A stretch of DNA of 64,000 nucleotides, from assembly GCF_002261345.1 (NCBI RefSeq), contig NZ_NEVT01000009.1, positions 248,001 to 312,000 of the forward strand, written 5' to 3'. Of the stretch, positions 27,050 to 35,590 are shown piece after piece. The position numbers and the translations under genes are program-made. The notes below the pieces were generated by a model. The model was not told the origin of the DNA, made no database searches, and was given only the letters and a program-made list of their open reading frames with translations. Each line of letters opens with the position of its first letter. The stretch's first letter is position 1. Origin of the DNA: Bordetella genomosp. 2 (GTDB lineage Bacteria > Pseudomonadota > Gammaproteobacteria > Burkholderiales > Burkholderiaceae_B).

Positions 27050-27107
27050 GATCCGGGTCCTCGATGTGCAACGCCCGCGGCACCGCGCCGCGGGCCGAGC
27101 GGGTGCG

Positions 27108-28088
27108 TCAGTTGGGGGTAATGCCGGCGGCCTGGATGACGTCGGCCCAGCGGGTCATCTCGGCCGCCACCATGCGGTCGGTCTCCTCGGGGGTGGAGAT
27201 CAGCGCCTCGAATCCTTCCTTGCGCATGCGCTCGGCAATCTCGGGGGAACGCAGCGCCTCGCCCAGGCTGGCGTTGAGCAGGTCCACCACCGCCTGCGGC
27301 GTGCCGGCCGGCGCGCTGATGACGAACCAGGTATTGAACTCGTAGTCGGGCAAGCCCGACTCGGCGATGGTCGGCACATCGGGCAGCAGCGGCGAGCGCG
27401 TCTTGCCGGTCACGCCCAGCGGCTTGAGCTTGCCGCCGTCGACCTGCGGCTTGGCCGCCGACAGCACTGGAAAGCTCATCTGCACCTGGCCGCTGATGGT
27501 GTCCAGCATGGCCGGCCCGCCGCCCTTGTACGGCACATGCAGGATCTGCGTCTGCGAGACCGACTTGAACAGCTCGGCCGCCATGTGGAAGGTGCTGCCG
27601 GTGCCGGCCGAGCCGAAGCTCACTGCGTTGGCCGGCCGGGCGCGCACATAGGCCAGCAGCTCGGCCACGCTGTTGACGGGCAGGCTATTAGTGACTGTCA
27701 GCACATGCTGCGAGGTCGCCACCGTGCCGACCGAGCGCAGGTCCTTGCGCGTGTCGAACGGCATGTCCTTGAACAGCGACGGGTTGATCGCCAGCGACAT
27801 GGTGTTGATGGACAGCGTGTAGCCGTCCGGCCGGGCGCGGGCCACCGCCGCCATGCCGATATTGCCCGAAGCGCCGGCGCGGTTCTCGATCACCACGCTC
27901 TGCCCCAGTTGCTTGGCCCAGGCATCGGCGATCAGGCGCGCGGTGATGTCCACGCTGCCGCCCGGCGCAAAGGGCGCCACCAGGGTGATGGCCCGCTGCG
28001 GGAAGTCCTGGGCCAGTGCGGGGGCGGCCGCCGTGCAGGCAGCCAGGCTGGCAGCGGATATGAAGCGCCGGAAAACGGATGTAGCCAT
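27108..28088 (-). CDS. Tripartite tricarboxylate transporter substrate-binding protein (Bug family)
   Basis: 326 residues. A signal peptide (MATSVFRRFISAASLAAC, cleavage after APALA) precedes the mature start QDFPQRAITLVAPFAPGGSVDITARLIAD, the Bug family opening. VIENRAGASGNIGMAAVARARPDGYTL and ILHVPYKGGGPAMLDTISGQVQM are diagnostic blocks. Bug proteins bind carboxylates in the periplasm and feed TctAB-type permeases, most of which are encoded elsewhere; Bordetella relatives have very many orphan Bugs. It is the first gene ahead of leuC and is divergent from a LysR regulator. Confidence 0.93.
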   Translation of the reverse strand: MATSVFRRFISAASLAACTAAAPALAQDFPQRAITLVAPFAPGGSVDITARLIADAWAKQLGQSVVIENRAGASGNIGMAAVARARPDGYTLSINTMSLAINPSLFKDMPFDTRKDLRSVGTVATSQHVLTVTNSLPVNSVAELLAYVRARPANAVSFGSAGTGSTFHMAAELFKSVSQTQILHVPYKGGGPAMLDTISGQVQMSFPVLSAAKPQVDGGKLKPLGVTGKTRSPLLPDVPTIAESGLPDYEFNTWFVISAPAGTPQAVVDLLNASLGEALRSPEIAERMRKEGFEALISTPEETDRMVAAEMTRWADVIQAAGITPN

Positions 28089-28226
28089 GGGGTCTCCTCT
28101 GGGGTGGGCCGCCGCGCGGCCTTGGTGTGATGTTGTGCGGCCAGTGTATAGGCCCATCTTGTTCTTATAATTAATGCCTGGATAAACCTTTATTTAATTC
28201 AATTTAATAATTGGCGAGGCCTGCGC
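28089..28226. promoter_or_regulatory. Divergent AT-rich promoter region bug-leuCD / LysR
   Basis: The 138 bp gap is strikingly AT-rich (28160-28211) for this genome, including TTATAATTAA and an ATTTAATTCAATTTAATAATT run. LysR-type regulators usually bind such a shared region and control both the divergent operon and their own gene. No exact operator can be named. Confidence 0.45.
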
Positions 28227-29150
28227 GTGGATGCCCTGTCCGACCTGGCTTTCTTCTCGCTGCTGGTCAAGCACGGCAACCTGTCGGCTGCCGCGCGCGA
28301 ACTGGGGCTCACGCCGCCCGCGGTGAGCACGCGGCTGGCGAACCTGGAGCGCCGGCTCGGCGTGCGGCTGCTCAACCGCACCACGCGGCGCGTCAGCGTC
28401 ACCCAGGAAGGCGAGCTGTACCTGGCCGAAGGCGGCCGCATCCTGGCCGACCTGGAAGCGCTGGAACGCAACGTGGCCAGCGCGCGGGCGCAGCCGCGCG
28501 GGCTGCTGCGCCTGAATGCCACCTTCGGCTTCGGCCGCGCCCATATCGTGCCGGCGGTGGCGGACTTCGTGCGGCAGTATCCCGATGTGGAAGTGCAGAT
28601 GCGGCTGACCGACAGGCCGGTCAGCCTGCTGGACGAGGGCTTCGACGTCGCCGTGCGCTTCGGCGAGATCCCCGACGCGCGCCTCACCGCCCGCAAGATC
28701 GCCTCGAACCGGCGCCTGCTGTGCGCCTCGCCCCAGTACCTGGCCGCCCACGGCGAGCCCCGTGCGCCGGGCGACCTGCAGCGCCATCGCTGCATCGTGG
28801 TGCGCGAGAACGACGTGGCCTACGGCACCTGGCACCTGCGCGCCGGGCAGCGCGTCGAGTCCGTGAAAGTGCGCGGCCCGCTCAGTTCCAACGACGGGCA
28901 GAGCGCCCTGGAATGGGCCCTGGCCGGCCACGGCATCGTCATGCGCTCGGAATGGGAAACCGCGGCCTATCTGCGCTCGGGCCGCCTGCGGCAGGTGCTG
29001 CCCGACTGGGACACGCCGCCCGCCGATATCCATGCGCTCTATCCGGAACGCCTGAACCTGCCGGCCAAGACCGTGGCGTTCGTGGATTTCCTGGTACAGC
29101 GCTTCGCCGGCCATGTGCGGACGCCGGGCAGCGACGAGAACGTGTGGTAA
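28227..29150 (+). CDS. LysR family transcriptional regulator (probable controller of bug-leuCD)
   Basis: 307 residues. N-terminal winged helix-turn-helix (MDALSDLAFFSLLVKHGNLSAAARELGLTPPAVSTRLANLERRLGVRLLNRTTRRVSVT) and a C-terminal co-inducer domain (from about residue 90; GLLRLNATFGFGRAHIVPAV, LLDEGFDVAVRFGE). The sequence belongs to the large CrgA-like group of LysR proteins. Divergent orientation to the Bug-leuCD operon suggests it senses the transported acid. Confidence 0.92.
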   Translation: MDALSDLAFFSLLVKHGNLSAAARELGLTPPAVSTRLANLERRLGVRLLNRTTRRVSVTQEGELYLAEGGRILADLEALERNVASARAQPRGLLRLNATFGFGRAHIVPAVADFVRQYPDVEVQMRLTDRPVSLLDEGFDVAVRFGEIPDARLTARKIASNRRLLCASPQYLAAHGEPRAPGDLQRHRCIVVRENDVAYGTWHLRAGQRVESVKVRGPLSSNDGQSALEWALAGHGIVMRSEWETAAYLRSGRLRQVLPDWDTPPADIHALYPERLNLPAKTVAFVDFLVQRFAGHVRTPGSDENVW

Positions 29151-29175
29151 TTCAGGGCGAGGGAGTTTTCTGGAA

Positions 29176-29637
29176 ATGAACGGGATTTTTACGGCACGGG
29201 AAAGCGAGTTCGACGCCCTTGCCGCCCTGTGGGAAGCGTCGGTCAGGGCCACGCACGACTTCCTGCGGGAAGCCGATATCGCCGGGTTGCACCAACGAGT
29301 TCGCCACGAATATCTTCACGCGGTCGCGCTGCGCGTCTTCAAGAACGAATCGGGCCATGTCCTCGGATTCGTCGGCGTCGCGGACGGCAAGGTCGAGATG
29401 CTGTTCATCGCGCCGCAGGCGCGCGGGCAGGGGATCGGCAGGCAACTGTTGCGGCATGCCGTCGAACAGATGGGCGCCACGGCGCTGGACGTGAACGAAC
29501 AAAACCCCCAGGCGGTGGGGTTCTACCAGCGCCAGGGGTTCGTCATCGTCGGCCGCTCGCCGGTCGACGGCCAGGGCAATCCTTTTCCGCTGCTGCACAT
29601 GCGGCTGGACGCGGCGCGCCAGGCCGCGCGGCCTTGA
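29176..29637 (+). CDS. GNAT family N-acetyltransferase, YjaB-like
   Basis: 153 residues. The acetyl-CoA-binding motif A is FIAPQARGQGIGRQLLRHAV (about residues 76-95), followed by ALDVNEQNPQAVGFYQRQGFVIVGRSPVDGQGNPFPLLHM, a pattern typical of YjaB-like acetyltransferases. The substrate is unknown. The ATG at 29176 follows a GGGAG sequence and lies 25 bp after the LysR stop, so both may share a transcript. Confidence 0.88.
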   Translation: MNGIFTARESEFDALAALWEASVRATHDFLREADIAGLHQRVRHEYLHAVALRVFKNESGHVLGFVGVADGKVEMLFIAPQARGQGIGRQLLRHAVEQMGATALDVNEQNPQAVGFYQRQGFVIVGRSPVDGQGNPFPLLHMRLDAARQAARP

Positions 29638-29671
29638 ACGCCACCGGATCCGGCGGGCATGCTAATGAAAA

Positions 29672-29692
29672 ACCCCGCCACCAGGGCGGGGT
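29672..29692 (-). terminator. Rho-independent terminator of metK
   Basis: On the minus strand an 8 bp stem (ACCCCGCC and GGCGGGGT) with a 5-nt loop is followed by a T run (TTTTTC) just after the metK stop. On the plus strand it could also stop transcripts from the GNAT gene. Confidence 0.85.
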
Positions 29693-29713
29693 CTTGCTCC
29701 ATGCGCGGAAGGA

Positions 29714-30877
29714 TCAGGCGCTGGCCTTGAGGGCCTGCGCCTTGTCCGTGGCTTCCCACGAGAACTCCGGCTCGGCGCGGCCGAAGTGGCCATAGGCGGC
29801 CGTCTTGGCGTAGATGGGGCGCAGCAGGTCGAGCATGTTGACGATGCCCTTGGGGCGCAGGTCGAAATGCTCGCGCACCAGCTTGGCGATCTGGTCGTCG
29901 GGGATGACGCCGGTGCCTTCGGTGTAAACCGTGATGTTGATGGGCTCGGCCACGCCGATGGCATAGCTGACCTGCACCTGGCACTGGCGCGCCAGGCCCG
30001 CGGCCACCACGTTCTTGGCCACGTAGCGCGCCGCATAGGCGGCCGAGCGGTCGACCTTGGAGGGGTCCTTGCCCGAGAACGCGCCGCCGCCGTGCGGGCA
30101 GGCGCCGCCGTAGGTGTCGACGATGATCTTGCGGCCGGTCAGGCCGCAGTCGCCCTGCGGGCCGCCGATGACGAAGCGTCCGGTGGGGTTCACCAGGAAC
30201 TTGGTCTTGGGCGTGATCAGGCCGTCGGGGAAGCTGGGCCGGATGATGTCTTCGATGACCGCTTCGTGGATGGCGGATTGCGAGATCTCGGGCGCGTGCT
30301 GGGTGGACAGCACCACGGTGTCGACCTCGACCGGACGGCCGTCGACGTAGCGGAACGTGACCTGCGACTTGGCGTCCGGGCGCAGCCACGGCAGGCGGCC
30401 GTCCTTGCGCAGTTCGCTCTGGCGCTGCACCAGGCGGTGCGCGTACCAGATGGGCGCCGGCATCAGGTCGGGGGTTTCGTCGCAGGCGTAGCCGAACATC
30501 AGGCCCTGGTCGCCGGCGCCCTGGTTGAGGTAGTCCTCGGACTTGCGATCCACGCCCTGGGCGATGTCGGGCGATTGCTTGTCGTAGGCCACCAGCACCG
30601 CGCAGCCCTTGTAGTCGATGCCGTAGTCGGTGTTGTCGTAGCCGATGCGACGGATGGTGTCGCGCGCGACCTGGATGTAGTCGACGTTGGCCGTGGTGGT
30701 GATCTCGCCGGCCAGCACCACCAGCCCGGTATTGCACAGCGTCTCCGCGGCAACGCGGGCGTTGGGGTCCTGCGTGAAGATGGCGTCGAGGATGGAATCG
30801 GAGATCTGGTCGGCGACCTTGTCGGGGTGCCCTTCCGAGACGGATTCAGAGGTGAAGAGGAAATCGTTGTTGGCCAC
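29714..30877 (-). CDS. metK: S-adenosylmethionine synthetase
   Basis: 387 residues. Makes S-adenosylmethionine from methionine and [41 protein letters not shown], and [23 protein letters not shown] (phosphate and K+/Mg2+ sites) are intact. The best start is a GTG at 30877 (GTGGCCAACAACGAT) with AAGGACG upstream; no in-frame ATG fits the family N-terminus. A SAM-II-like riboswitch precedes it and a strong terminator follows. Confidence 0.97.
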   Translation of the reverse strand: MANNDFLFTSESVSEGHPDKVADQISDSILDAIFTQDPNARVAAETLCNTGLVVLAGEITTTANVDYIQVARDTIRRIGYDNTDYGIDYKGCAVLVAYDKQSPDIAQGVDRKSEDYLNQGAGDQGLMFGYACDETPDLMPAPIWYAHRLVQRQSELRKDGRLPWLRPDAKSQVTFRYVDGRPVEVDTVVLSTQHAPEISQSAIHEAVIEDIIRPSFPDGLITPKTKFLVNPTGRFVIGGPQGDCGLTGRKIIVDTYGGACPHGGGAFSGKDPSKVDRSAAYAARYVAKNVVAAGLARQCQVQVSYAIGVAEPINITVYTEGTGVIPDDQIAKLVREHFDLRPKGIVNMLDLLRPIYAKTAAYGHFGRAEPEFSWEATDKAQALKASA

Positions 30878-30969
30878 GGATGCGTCCTTACGAAACCGGC
30901 GGGGCCGGCACACAGGTTTGACGAGGCGCGTTGCGCCCCGGACCTGAACCTGACATGACGATCTGGGCG

Positions 30970-31050
30970 CGACGCTTTAGCGGATTTTGCCCGGGCCGCG
31001 TACCCGCGCCCCCGGCGTCGCCCCGCAAGTTGTCGGTTAACTCGGCGACT
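30970..31050 (-). ncRNA. SAM-II-like riboswitch upstream of metK
   Basis: On the minus strand a P1 stem (GTCGCC 31044-31049 with GGCGAC 31017-31022) encloses a loop with GAGTTAACCGACAACTTGC, matching the SAM-II loop pattern ATTTAACCG...TTGC. After an extra hairpin (CCGGG-GG-CGCG-GGTA-CGCG-G-CCCGG, about 30991-31014) comes CGCTAAAGCG (30973-30982), matching the SAM-II GCTAAA block that forms the pseudoknot. In SAM-II, ligand binding hides the ribosome-binding site. The gene context (SAM synthetase) supports the call. The inserted hairpin makes it longer than the minimal alphaproteobacterial form. Confidence 0.75.
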
Positions 31051-31056
31051 CGGGCC

Positions 31057-31062
31057 ATTTTA
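31057..31062 (-). promoter_or_regulatory. Probable -10 element of metK
   Basis: TAAAAT on the minus strand lies about 8 bases before the first riboswitch nucleotide. The -35 region is not well conserved. Confidence 0.4.
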
Positions 31063-31148
31063 GGCGAAAATGCCCGCTTCTTGCTGATCGCGCATCCATA
31101 CCTGTTTCCGGCGCCCGCCCCGAAGGGGCGCGCCGACCCACGCCCCGC

Positions 31149-32033
31149 ATGCTGCTTGCCCTGTTCCGCGCCGTCGCCCTGCTCCCCCTGCCCGTGCTGC
31201 ACGCGGCCGGACGCGTGCTGGGCCGCCTGATCTACGCCTGGCCGGGGCGTTATCGCCAGCGCCTGCGCGCCAATGCCGCGCAGGCCGGCTATCCCGACGC
31301 CGCCTTCGCGCGCCGCGCCGCCGCCGAGACCGGCGCGATGATCCTGGAAATGCCCAAGGTCTGGTTCCGCAGCGCGGAAAGCCTGTCCAAGGTGGTTTCC
31401 GACGATTTCCACGTGGTCGAGGCCGCGCTGGCCGAAGGCCGCGGCATCCTGTTCCTGACGCCGCACCTGGGCTGCTTCGAGATCACCGCCCGCTACGTGG
31501 CGGTGGCGCGCCGCACCCCCGTCACGGTGATGTTCCGCCCGCCGCGCATCGCGGCGCTGGCGCCGCTGCTGGAAACCGCCCGCAACACCTCCGGCCTGAA
31601 GGCGGTGCCGGCCACCATGCAGGGCGTGCGCGAGTTCGTGCGCACCCTGCGCCGCGGCGAATCGGTCGGGCTGCTGCCCGACCAGGCGCCCGGCGAAGGG
31701 GAAGGCGTGTGGGCGCCGTTCTTCGGCCGCATGGCCTACACCATGACGCTGCCCGGCAAGCTCGCCGCGCAGACGCAGGTCGCCGTCATCGTGGTGGCGG
31801 GCGAACGCCTGCCGCGCGGGCGCGGCTGGCGCGTGCATTTCGCGCGCGTGCCGGAACCCCTGCCGGCCGACCCGCAAGCCCAGGCCGCGCTGTTCAACGC
31901 CGCCATGGAAGGCTTGATCCGCCGCATTCCGCACCAGTACCTGTGGAGCTACAACCGCTACAAGACCCCGCGCGGCGCGCCGCCCCCGCCCCCCGCGCCC
32001 GCTGCCGAAACCGCCTTGCCGCCCCATGACTGA
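31149..32033 (+). CDS. lpxL: Lipid A late acyltransferase, LpxL/HtrB family (first of two)
   Basis: 294 residues. Transfers a secondary acyl chain from acyl-ACP to lipid A precursor at the inner membrane. N-terminal hydrophobic segment, the HX4E active site in LTPHLGCFEITARY, and DQAPGEGEGVWAPFFG (family block with acyl-chain pocket) are visible. It overlaps the next lpxL by 8 bp. Classical bordetellae have two adjacent LpxL enzymes with different chain positions; I cannot tell from sequence which is LpxL1 or LpxL2. The tail after residue 275 is Pro-rich. Confidence 0.92.
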   Translation: MLLALFRAVALLPLPVLHAAGRVLGRLIYAWPGRYRQRLRANAAQAGYPDAAFARRAAAETGAMILEMPKVWFRSAESLSKVVSDDFHVVEAALAEGRGILFLTPHLGCFEITARYVAVARRTPVTVMFRPPRIAALAPLLETARNTSGLKAVPATMQGVREFVRTLRRGESVGLLPDQAPGEGEGVWAPFFGRMAYTMTLPGKLAAQTQVAVIVVAGERLPRGRGWRVHFARVPEPLPADPQAQAALFNAAMEGLIRRIPHQYLWSYNRYKTPRGAPPPPPAPAAETALPPHD

Positions 32034-32916
32034 ATTCAAGACGCGCGCCCTGGCCTGGCTGTTCGCCTGGTTCGCCCGCCTGCGCCCGGCCACCCGCCTC
32101 AGATTGGGCGCCGCCCTGGGCTGGTTGACCCTGAAACTGGCCCGCTCGCGCGCGCGCATCGTGCGCCTGAACCTGCGCCTGTGCTTCCCCGACCAGCCCG
32201 AGGCAGTACGCGAACGCTGGGCCCGCGAGCACTTCCGCGCGCTGGCGCAGACCATCGTGGACCGCGGCGTGCTCTGGTACGGCACGCCCGAGGCCGTGCG
32301 CGAGCTGGTCACCCAGACCGGCGCCGACCGCATCAACGACCACATCGCCCAGGGGCACACGGTGATCCTGCTGGCGCCGCATTTCGTGGCCCTGGACGCG
32401 GCCGCCACCCGGCTCACCATGGAAGTGCCCAGCAGCGCCACCATGTACACGCCGCAGAGCGACCCGGCCGTCGACACCATCGTGCGCGTCGGCCGCGCCC
32501 GCTTCAACGAGGTCTTCCTGGTCAACCGCAAGGACGGCGTGCGCGAGCTCATCCGCCACCTGCGCGCGCCGCGGCCGGTCTACTACCTGCCCGACATGGA
32601 TTTCGGCCGCGCCGGCGCGGTGTTCGTGCCGTTCTTCGGGGTGCCGGCCGCCACCCTGCTGGCCACGGCCCAGCTGGCCCGCAAATGGAATGCCGTCGTC
32701 ATGCCGGTGGCCGATTTCTGGGACCCCGCCACCGGCCGCTATCACGTCGAAGTCCTGCCGCCGCTCGCAGACTTCCCGGGCGACGGCAGCCTCGAAGACG
32801 CCACGGCGCGCCTGAACCGCGAGATCGAAACCCTGGTGCGGCGCTGCCCCAGCCAGTACTACTGGGTGCACCGGCGCTTCAAGACCCGCCCGCTGGGCGA
32901 GCCGAAGTTCTATTGA
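32026..32916 (+). CDS. lpxL: Lipid A late acyltransferase, LpxL family (second of two)
   Basis: 296 residues. HX4D active site in LAPHFVALDAAA, YYLPDMDFGRAGAVFVPFFG and YYWVHRRFKTRP are the LpxL blocks. A hydrophobic N-terminus (ALAWLFAWFARL) anchors it in the inner membrane. Only moderate similarity to the preceding protein suggests different acyl chain or position. The 8 bp overlap (32026-32033) implies translational coupling. The next gene, dapF, starts 36 bp later, so lpxL-lpxL-dapF-DUF484-xerC is probably one transcript. Confidence 0.92.
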   Translation: MTEFKTRALAWLFAWFARLRPATRLRLGAALGWLTLKLARSRARIVRLNLRLCFPDQPEAVRERWAREHFRALAQTIVDRGVLWYGTPEAVRELVTQTGADRINDHIAQGHTVILLAPHFVALDAAATRLTMEVPSSATMYTPQSDPAVDTIVRVGRARFNEVFLVNRKDGVRELIRHLRAPRPVYYLPDMDFGRAGAVFVPFFGVPAATLLATAQLARKWNAVVMPVADFWDPATGRYHVEVLPPLADFPGDGSLEDATARLNREIETLVRRCPSQYYWVHRRFKTRPLGEPKFY

Positions 32917-32952
32917 CGCCAACGCGGCCGCGTAATGGGCGATAATCGCCTC

Positions 32953-33849
32953 ATGATGTGGAACTTCACCAAAATGCACGGCGCGGGCAACGACTTCGTC
33001 GTGCTCGACGGCGTGCGCCAGGCCATCCAGATGACGCCCGAGCGCGCGCGCGCCCTGGCCGACCGCCACTTCGGCATCGGCGCCGACCAGATCCTCCTGG
33101 TCGAGGCCGCCACGCGCCCCGACGCCGACTTCCGCTATCGCATCTTCAACGCCGACGGCTCCGAGGTCGAGCACTGCGGCAATGGCGCGCGCTGCTTCGT
33201 GCGCTTCGTGCACGAACAGCGCCTGTCCGACCGCAACCCGCTGCGCGCCGAGATCGCCACCGGCATCCTGGTGCTGGACGAAGGCGACGACGAGCAGGTC
33301 ACGGTCGACATGGGCGTGACCCGCTTCGACCCCGCCGCCCTGCCGTTCGACACCAGCGGGCTGGCCGCCACGGAACAGGGGCAGGATACCCTCTGGCAGC
33401 TCGACCTGCCCGACGCGCCCGCCGGCCTGCCGTGCAGCGTGCAGGTGTCGGCCGTGGCCATCTCCAACCCGCACGCCGTGCAACAGGTCGATGACGTCGA
33501 CACCGCGCCGGTGGCCGCCATCGGGCCGCTCATCGAACGCCATCCGCGCTTCCCCAGGCGCGTCAACGTCGGCTTCATGCAGGTGGTCGACCGCCACGTC
33601 ATCCGGCTGCGCGTCTACGAGCGCGGCGCCGGCGAAACCCTGGCCTGCGGCACCGGCGCCTGCGCGGCGGTGGCTGCCGGCATCCGGCGCGGCCTGCTCG
33701 ACTCGCCCGTGCGCGTGCACACGCGCGGCGGCACGCTCACGGTCGACTGGAACGGCGAACGCCTGCGCATGACCGGCCCCGCCGCCTCGGTCTTTTCGGG
33801 CCAGGTCGATATCGACAAACTGGTCTTTTCCCTGGCCCTTGGCCGCTAG
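32953..33849 (+). CDS. dapF: Diaminopimelate epimerase
   Basis: 298 residues. Converts LL- to meso-diaminopimelate for lysine and peptidoglycan synthesis. The two catalytic cysteines are in [10 protein letters not shown] and [10 protein letters not shown], as in all Dap[14 protein letters not shown] is the N-terminal signature. Two adjacent ATG codons (32953 and 32956) are both possible starts. It is followed by DUF484 and xerC, a gene order conserved across many proteobacteria. Confidence 0.96.
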   Translation: MMWNFTKMHGAGNDFVVLDGVRQAIQMTPERARALADRHFGIGADQILLVEAATRPDADFRYRIFNADGSEVEHCGNGARCFVRFVHEQRLSDRNPLRAEIATGILVLDEGDDEQVTVDMGVTRFDPAALPFDTSGLAATEQGQDTLWQLDLPDAPAGLPCSVQVSAVAISNPHAVQQVDDVDTAPVAAIGPLIERHPRFPRRVNVGFMQVVDRHVIRLRVYERGAGETLACGTGACAAVAAGIRRGLLDSPVRVHTRGGTLTVDWNGERLRMTGPAASVFSGQVDIDKLVFSLALGR

Positions 33850-33886
33850 CGCGGCTCCCTTCAGCGCCAACAGGCCCTACACGCTC

Positions 33887-34561
33887 ATGACTGACACCGC
33901 TCTCACCGCCCAGGACGTGGCGGCTTTCCTGCAGGACAACCCGGATTTCTTCGTCCAGCACGCCGAGGTCTTCGCCACGCTGCGCGTGCCTCACCCGCAT
34001 GGCGCGCAGGCCATTTCGCTGGGCGAGCGGCAGATCCTCACCCTGCGCGAACGCAATCGCGAGCTCGAATGGCGGCTCAACGAGCTGGTGCACCAGGCCG
34101 ATTCCAACGAGGCCATCGGCGATCACGTCGCGCAATGGTGCTGCCGCCTGCTCGGCGAGACCGACCCGCAGCACCTGCCCGGCGAAATCGCCCTGGGCCT
34201 GGCCCAGCAGTTCGACCTGAACCACGTGGCGTTGCGCTTGTGGAACCTGGCGGGGCTGCCGCCCACCGGCTACGGCGAACCGGTCTCCTCGGACGTACAG
34301 GCTTTCGCCGACAGCCTCAAGGCCCCCTATTGCGGCCCCGACACCGGTTTCGAAGCGGCCGGCTGGCTCGACGCCAAGCCCCAGTCGCTGGCCCTGGTCC
34401 CGCTGCGCCTGGAGGCCGACCAGCCCAGCGTGGGCCTGCTGGTGCTGGGGTCGGACGACCCCGAGCGCTTCAGCCCGGAAATGGGCACGGTCTTCCTCGA
34501 GGCCATCGGCCGGCTCTCCTCGGCGGCGCTGCGCCGCCTCGCCACCTCGGCCGACCGCTGA
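33887..34561 (+). CDS. DUF484 family protein (GAF-like)
   Basis: 224 residues. Begins MTDTALTAQDVAAFLQDNPDFFVQHAEVFATLRVPHPHG, the family opening; then a coiled-coil stretch (LGERQILTLRERNRELEWRLNELVHQA) and a GAF-like C-terminal domain. Function is not established. It sits between dapF and xerC as in Pseudomonas and E. coli relatives. The start was set by homology to the family N-terminus; an upstream in-frame ATG overlaps dapF. Confidence 0.9.
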   Translation: MTDTALTAQDVAAFLQDNPDFFVQHAEVFATLRVPHPHGAQAISLGERQILTLRERNRELEWRLNELVHQADSNEAIGDHVAQWCCRLLGETDPQHLPGEIALGLAQQFDLNHVALRLWNLAGLPPTGYGEPVSSDVQAFADSLKAPYCGPDTGFEAAGWLDAKPQSLALVPLRLEADQPSVGLLVLGSDDPERFSPEMGTVFLEAIGRLSSAALRRLATSADR

Positions 34562-34602
34562 TCCCGGCACATTCGGTGGCCGCCCATCCGTCCGCAACCG
34601 CC

Positions 34603-35577
34603 ATGACGACCACCGAATCGCCCCCGCCGCTGCCGCAGCCGATGGACGCCTGGCTGCAGCACTTGCGGGCGTACCGGCGCTATTCCCCCCATACGCTGGA
34701 CGGCTACCGGCGCGACCTGCGCCAGCTGGCCGCGCTGGCAGGCGCGGCGCGCCTGCCGCTGGAGCAGCTCGCCAACGGCCACATCCGCCAGTTCGTCGCG
34801 CGCCTGCATGCCCAGGGCCTGGGGCCGCGCAGCCTGGCGCGCACATTGGCCGCCTGGCGCGGCTTCTATCAATGGTGGGCGCCGGTCGCGGGGCTGCCCG
34901 GCAATCCGGCCAGCGGCGTGCGCGCGCCCAAGGCGGCGCGCGGGCTGCCCAAGGCCCTGTCGGTGGAACAGGCCCAGGCCCTGCTCGACAACACGCCCGC
35001 GCGGCTGGCCACCGAGCCCGCCGCGCTGCGCGACCAGGCCATGTTCGAACTGCTGTATTCCAGCGGCCTGCGGCTGTCGGAACTGGTCGGGCTGGACCTG
35101 CGGTACGAGCGATCGCCGGATTACGAATCGCGCAGCTGGCTGAACCTGGCCGACGCCGAAGTCACCGTGCTGGGCAAGGGCGGCAAGCGGCGCAGCGTGC
35201 CGGTGGGCCAGGCGGCCCTGGCCGCGCTGCAGCGCTGGATCGAAGCGCGCCCCCAGCTGGCGGCCGCGGCGGCAACGCCGTCCGACGCCGCCGCCCTGTT
35301 CGTCGGCGCGCGCGGGCGGCGCATCGCGCCGCGGGTGGTGCAGCTGCAGCTGGCCAAGGTCGCGCAGGCCGCCGGCCTGCCGGCCCACGTGCATCCGCAC
35401 GTGCTGCGCCACAGCTTCGCCAGCCACGTGCTGCAATCCGCGCAGGACCTGCGCGCCGTACAGGAGATGCTGGGCCACGCCAACATCTCCACCACCCAGA
35501 TCTACACCCGGCTGGACTTCCAGCACCTGGCCAAGGCCTACGACCAGGCGCACCCGCGCGCCGGCCGCAAGTCCTGA
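34603..35577 (+). CDS. xerC: Site-specific tyrosine recombinase XerC
   Basis: 324 residues. Acts with XerD at dif to resolve chromosome dimers. The N-terminal SAM-like DNA-binding domain (MDAWLQHLRAYRRYSPHTLDGYRRDLRQL) precedes the catalytic domain with Arg in GLRLSELVGL, Lys in GKGGKRR, HVLRHSFASH, GHANISTTQ and the nucleophile Tyr in IYTRLDF. An insertion of about 12 residues (YERSPDYESRSW) between the Arg helix and beta hairpin is a feature I know from betaproteobacterial XerC. It ends convergently 13 bp from the znuD-like gene. Confidence 0.95.
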   Translation: MTTTESPPPLPQPMDAWLQHLRAYRRYSPHTLDGYRRDLRQLAALAGAARLPLEQLANGHIRQFVARLHAQGLGPRSLARTLAAWRGFYQWWAPVAGLPGNPASGVRAPKAARGLPKALSVEQAQALLDNTPARLATEPAALRDQAMFELLYSSGLRLSELVGLDLRYERSPDYESRSWLNLADAEVTVLGKGGKRRSVPVGQAALAALQRWIEARPQLAAAAATPSDAAALFVGARGRRIAPRVVQLQLAKVAQAAGLPAHVHPHVLRHSFASHVLQSAQDLRAVQEMLGHANISTTQIYTRLDFQHLAKAYDQAHPRAGRKS

Positions 35578-35590
35578 CGCCGGCCCGGGG

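Noticed and set aside
24981-27083. Single 700-codon open frame covering leuC and leuD
   Set aside because: Only its last 216 codons are meaningful (leuD). The part over leuC is an out-of-frame shadow, and leuC is clearly coded in another frame.
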